Shown here: positions 59,549-64,000 of the stretch, piece by piece | Layout: the number at the start of each line of letters is the position of its first letter | Numbering within the stretch: the stretch's first letter is position 1 | From: Blastocatellia bacterium | Lineage (GTDB): Bacteria; Acidobacteriota; Blastocatellia; UBA7656; JADIYM01 | Direction of reading: 5' to 3' | Length of the DNA stretch: 64,000 nt | Assembly: GCA_021463145.1 (NCBI GenBank) | Contig: JAJTWZ010000017.1 | Coordinates: 1 to 64,000, forward strand | Translations under genes and position numbers: made by a program | The notes under the pieces: model-generated | What the model was told of the DNA's origin: nothing | The model's database searches: none | Seen by the model: only the letters and a program-made list of their open reading frames with translations

Positions 59549-59842
59549 ATGAAGCTCTATGTTGGAAACCTGTCGTTTCGTACGACGGATACCGAACTGC
59601 AGGAACTGTTTTCGCAGGCTGGAACCGTCGATAGCTGCCGTATTATCACCGACCGTGACACGGGCCAGTCCCGTGGGTTCGGCTTCGTAGAGATGAGCTC
59701 GAAGTCCGAGGGTGAAGCCGCTATCGCGCAGTTCTCCGGCAAGGAGGTTGACGGCCGCGCTTTGACCGTCAACGAGGCCAAGCCGATGGAACCGCGCAAC
59801 GGCGGCGGTCGTGGCGGCGGTGGCGGTCGCGGCCGCTGGTAA
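59549..59842 (+). CDS. RRM-domain RNA-binding protein
   Basis: The 97-residue protein is a single RRM: RNP2 KLYVGNLSF (2-10), RNP1 RGFGFVEM (42-49), with a Gly/Arg-rich tail (about 84-97, ending RGRW). Small bacterial RRM proteins of this type (cyanobacterial Rbp family) bind RNA and are often cold-induced. The two palindromes and long leader upstream fit regulated expression. A truncated copy of codons ~26-97 with the terminator lies inverted at 54765-54991. Confidence 0.93.
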   Translation: MKLYVGNLSFRTTDTELQELFSQAGTVDSCRIITDRDTGQSRGFGFVEMSSKSEGEAAIAQFSGKEVDGRALTVNEAKPMEPRNGGGRGGGGGRGRW

Positions 59843-60192
59843 CGGCTTCGCAGACGCTCTGCAAACGAGCCCCGGTGAGGAATCCTCATCCGGGGCTCTC
59901 GCCTTTTCAGTGGTGAACCTGGAGCGCCAGGCACTGGATGTACCGGACAGAGTTGGGACTGACGAGGCGATCACGCTGCCACTCGCCTGCGCTCGCGATA
60001 GCGATCCTGCGGACGTCGAATGTGTCAGCCTGAGCGCCGACGCGCGATACGACCCGCTCGCTGGTGCTAGCGATACCGATCCGACGGAGATCGAGGGTGC
60101 CAGGCACAGCACGGACACGCGAGCGGTCCCGCACGGTCCCGCTTGGAACGCGTTGAAGAAAACTCTTCGACGGCCGAGGCGCCGCCGGCCAC
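59843..60192. other. 350-bp intergenic region downstream of the RRM gene
   Basis: It contains the RRM terminator at 59867-59906 and then, to about 60127, sequence also found inverted at 54548-54690. This includes a decayed GATACCGATC/GACCCGCTCGCTGG repeat near 60045-60085. There is no gene. Confidence 0.7.
59867..59906 (+). terminator. Rho-independent terminator of the RRM gene
   Basis: GAGCCCCGGTGAGG, AAT loop, CCTCATCCGGGGCTC, then TCGCCTTTTC: a strong stem with a short U tract 24 bp after the stop codon. Confidence 0.9.
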
Positions 60193-60438
60193 CTAGCCCC
60201 GAGTAAACAGCCGCAGTATCCCAATGAGGACGATTGCCCCGACGAGCGCCGTGACGATCGATCCGATCAACCCGGCCCCAGGCGCAAAGCCCAGCCAGCC
60301 AAAAAGCCACCCGCCGATGAACCCACCTATGACACCGACGACGATGTCACCAATGAGTCCGTAGCCACCGCCCTTCATTATCACTCCGGCCAGCCAGCCG
60401 GCGATCGCGCCGATGAGAAGGAACAGCAGAAAGCTCAT
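60193..60438 (-). CDS. GlsB/YeaQ/YmgE-family stress-response membrane protein
   Basis: The 81-residue protein has three membrane segments and the family pattern IGAIAGWLAGVIMKGGGYGLIGDIVVGVIGGFIGGWL. Members are small inner-membrane proteins induced by osmotic or acid stress (sometimes called transglycosylase-associated). It follows the PEGA gene by 18 bp on the same strand and may be co-transcribed. Confidence 0.9.
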   Translation of the reverse strand: MSFLLFLLIGAIAGWLAGVIMKGGGYGLIGDIVVGVIGGFIGGWLFGWLGFAPGAGLIGSIVTALVGAIVLIGILRLFTRG

Positions 60439-60456
60439 GTGATCTCCTTTGATCGG

Positions 60457-61890
60457 CTACTTCACCGGTTGCACGTACAGTTCGTCGATCGAGAACTGTT
60501 CGGGGCCGACCGAGCGGAATCCGATTCCGCCGTAGAGAAACGTCTTGTTGGGATCCTGGAAAACGCCGAGTGGTTCCGGCCGGCCCGTCTCGGTCGGCGT
60601 TATCGTGTGCTCGATTACGTCCTTGGCCCCGCGGATCTCGATCTGGTACTGGCCACCCACCGTCAGGTTCGTTATCACCGGCACCGACTGCACCGGATTC
60701 GTCGGATCGAACGCCCCATCTTTCACGATGTAGGTGCTGAAGCGATTCGGGAAAAGTCCCTTCGGCCCTGAAAGGTAGAACAGATAGTAGTTGTTCGCGT
60801 CCTTCGCCCGAACTGCCCACGCGGCTCCCCGGCCATCTTCCAGCTTGAGGTGGAACGCCATGACGAAGTCGCGGTATGTGATGCCCTTCGCCGAGCCCAG
60901 AGTCACACAGTTTCCGATGGCCAGGCGTCCTGTCGCGAGTTTCCATCCCGCCGGTTGCACCCACTTCGACAGATTCACATCGAAGTCGTCGCTGAACTCG
61001 GCCGAGGTCGGAAGCGGAACCAGGGTATGCAGCACCTCGACCGGCTTTCCGAAGTCAAACACCCGCGTTTCCTTGTACTCGACGTAACCGTCCTTGACGA
61101 GCTTCACCTCGTGCGAACCGATTCGGACGTCCTTGACCTCGAGAATACCGTTCTCGGTCGAATCTCCCTGGAAGTCGCCGTCCACGTATACCGAAGTCCC
61201 CGGATCCGTCGTGACCTTCATCGGCACGGTCGCGTACTCCGGCTTGAATACCCAGTAATACTCTTCGCCACCTCGAACTGCCGGCAGCGTCTTTTCGACA
61301 ATGACGTAGTCGGGATGGTCGACGCGCACCTTCCGCTTGCCGGGCAGCAGCCCATCGACGAGCATCAGTCCTTCTTCACGATCCTCGGTCACGTTCGTCC
61401 ACGGTGTCTTCGAGTCGTCGACGTATATCTTTGCCCCCTCGAGCATCGGTCCGATCTTGAGCAGGCCGAACTTGCCGGCGTTCACGTTCGCGAGCGGCGC
61501 GCGGAAGATCTCGGTCTTCCTGGCGGCCAGATGGATCGTTTCGGACACCGGCGTGTACTCGGCTCCGGCCGATACCTTCACGACGTATGCCTTCCCCGCG
61601 CGAAGCTCCTTCTGGAACTCGCCAGCGTCGTCGGACTTACCGGCAAGCGCGCCATCTATCGTCACGCTGGCGCCAGGAGGATCCGTCAGCACCACGAGGA
61701 CCCCATTCGTTGCCGTCTGGGCGGTAGCCACTCGCGACGGGCCTCGCGTGATTTTCTTGGTCGTGCGCGACGCGACACGCACCGAGCTCGTATCTTCGAC
61801 GATGCGGCGCTGCGCTGCTGCCGGAGATACGGCGACGAGGGAAACGGCGAGAACCGCCAGAGAAGTGGCGAGGAGGCGCTTCATGATCAT
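60457..61890 (-). CDS. Secreted PEGA-domain protein
   Basis: The 477-residue precursor has a signal peptide (MIMKRLLATSLAVLAVSLVAVSPAAA). PEGA-type repeats follow, for example VLTDPPGASVTIDGALAGKSDDAGEF (about 68-95) and KVTTDPGTSVYVDGDFQGDSTENGILEVKDVRIGSHEVKLVKDGY (about 235-280). A C-terminal beta-rich, glucanase/lectin-like domain (FSDDFD...W....W...GRLAIG) makes up the rest. It is probably anchored or acting in the periplasm; function unknown. The start at 61890 or the ATG two codons later (61884) cannot be separated. Confidence 0.82.
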   Translation of the reverse strand: MIMKRLLATSLAVLAVSLVAVSPAAAQRRIVEDTSSVRVASRTTKKITRGPSRVATAQTATNGVLVVLTDPPGASVTIDGALAGKSDDAGEFQKELRAGKAYVVKVSAGAEYTPVSETIHLAARKTEIFRAPLANVNAGKFGLLKIGPMLEGAKIYVDDSKTPWTNVTEDREEGLMLVDGLLPGKRKVRVDHPDYVIVEKTLPAVRGGEEYYWVFKPEYATVPMKVTTDPGTSVYVDGDFQGDSTENGILEVKDVRIGSHEVKLVKDGYVEYKETRVFDFGKPVEVLHTLVPLPTSAEFSDDFDVNLSKWVQPAGWKLATGRLAIGNCVTLGSAKGITYRDFVMAFHLKLEDGRGAAWAVRAKDANNYYLFYLSGPKGLFPNRFSTYIVKDGAFDPTNPVQSVPVITNLTVGGQYQIEIRGAKDVIEHTITPTETGRPEPLGVFQDPNKTFLYGGIGFRSVGPEQFSIDELYVQPVK

Positions 61891-62151
61891 GTGTAGTTGA
61901 CGTCCGAGCGGTGGTGCCGCGTTTGCCGGGAAAGAATAGTGCAGATCGCACCTGCATGACCACACGCAGCCGCTCTACGCCCTGGATCGTGTCGATGCAG
62001 CCAAAGTCCGGCGGATCTGTTGCGCCAGATCGGAGCCGCGAGCGGCGGCGACCGGGACGGCGCGCGAAGGCTCCGTGCACCTGGCCGATGTCCTTGCGCG
62101 CGGGGGGCGCGCATCCAGCCGGTCGCGACCGCTCCCGTCGCGAATCCAGTG

Positions 62152-64000
<1,849 letters not shown>

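Overview
The window looks like a chromosomal segment of a high-GC, Gram-negative environmental bacterium, most likely an acidobacterium. This is an inference from gene content: an Oar-type TonB receptor with an N-terminal carboxypeptidase-regulatory-like domain, SBBP/FG-GAP propeller proteins, Hanks kinases fused to ATPase/TPR or sulfatase-modifying domains, PEGA proteins, X6-type and ECF42-type sigma factors, and menaquinone made by the futalosine route. No rRNA is present and taxonomy cannot be proven here.

Layout. 0-7.3 kb: yqeY, mqnD-mqnE (futalosine menaquinone pathway), a bacilliredoxin, a pseudokinase/propeller protein and an amino-acid permease. 7.4-19.1 kb: a 19-bp tandem repeat tract, an MFS permease, an ECF sigma/cupin anti-sigma pair, an Spy-like protein, a pair of M16 peptidases (one active, one without the zinc site), a DUF454 protein, a secreted protein with a paralogue at 24 kb, a DGPF/ECF42 pair and an amidohydrolase. 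19.2-25.4 kb: a 1461-residue SBBP propeller protein, the secreted paralogue and an alpha/beta hydrolase.

25.7-34.1 kb is an accessory island of toxin-antitoxin and defence-type genes in various states of repair: a DUF4143 ATPase, a decayed nucleotidyltransferase pair, two Fic proteins (one lacking the N-terminal inhibitory part), RhuM, a second ATPase reduced to its last 38 codons, a YgiT-type zinc finger ending inside a dispersed repeat, a DUF3800 remnant, and an intact AbiEi/AbiEii pair whose toxin carries a fresh 57-bp tandem duplication. Several pieces share copied upstream sequences.

34.2-39.9 kb is an aerobic benzoyl-CoA (box) cluster, boxC-boxB-boxD, divergent from a BoxR-type regulator (HTH fused to shikimate-kinase-like domain). 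Both predicted promoters start transcription nearly on the start codon. 40-54.4 kb carries an FG-GAP protein, a kinase/STAND-ATPase/TPR protein divergent from an ECF sigma factor, a lipoprotein, two peroxiredoxins, an aspartyl protease, tRNA-His, rsgA and a membrane glycosyltransferase.

54.5-60.2 kb is the most striking arrangement. A 3.7-kb TonB receptor gene lies between an intact RRM RNA-binding protein gene and an inverted, 5'-truncated copy of it (with its terminator). Recombination between the copies would flip the receptor while keeping one complete RRM gene. The right end holds a YeaQ/YmgE membrane protein, a PEGA protein and a kinase/formylglycine-enzyme fusion that runs off the window.

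At least four families of short dispersed repeats sit between genes, often starting directly at stop codons.
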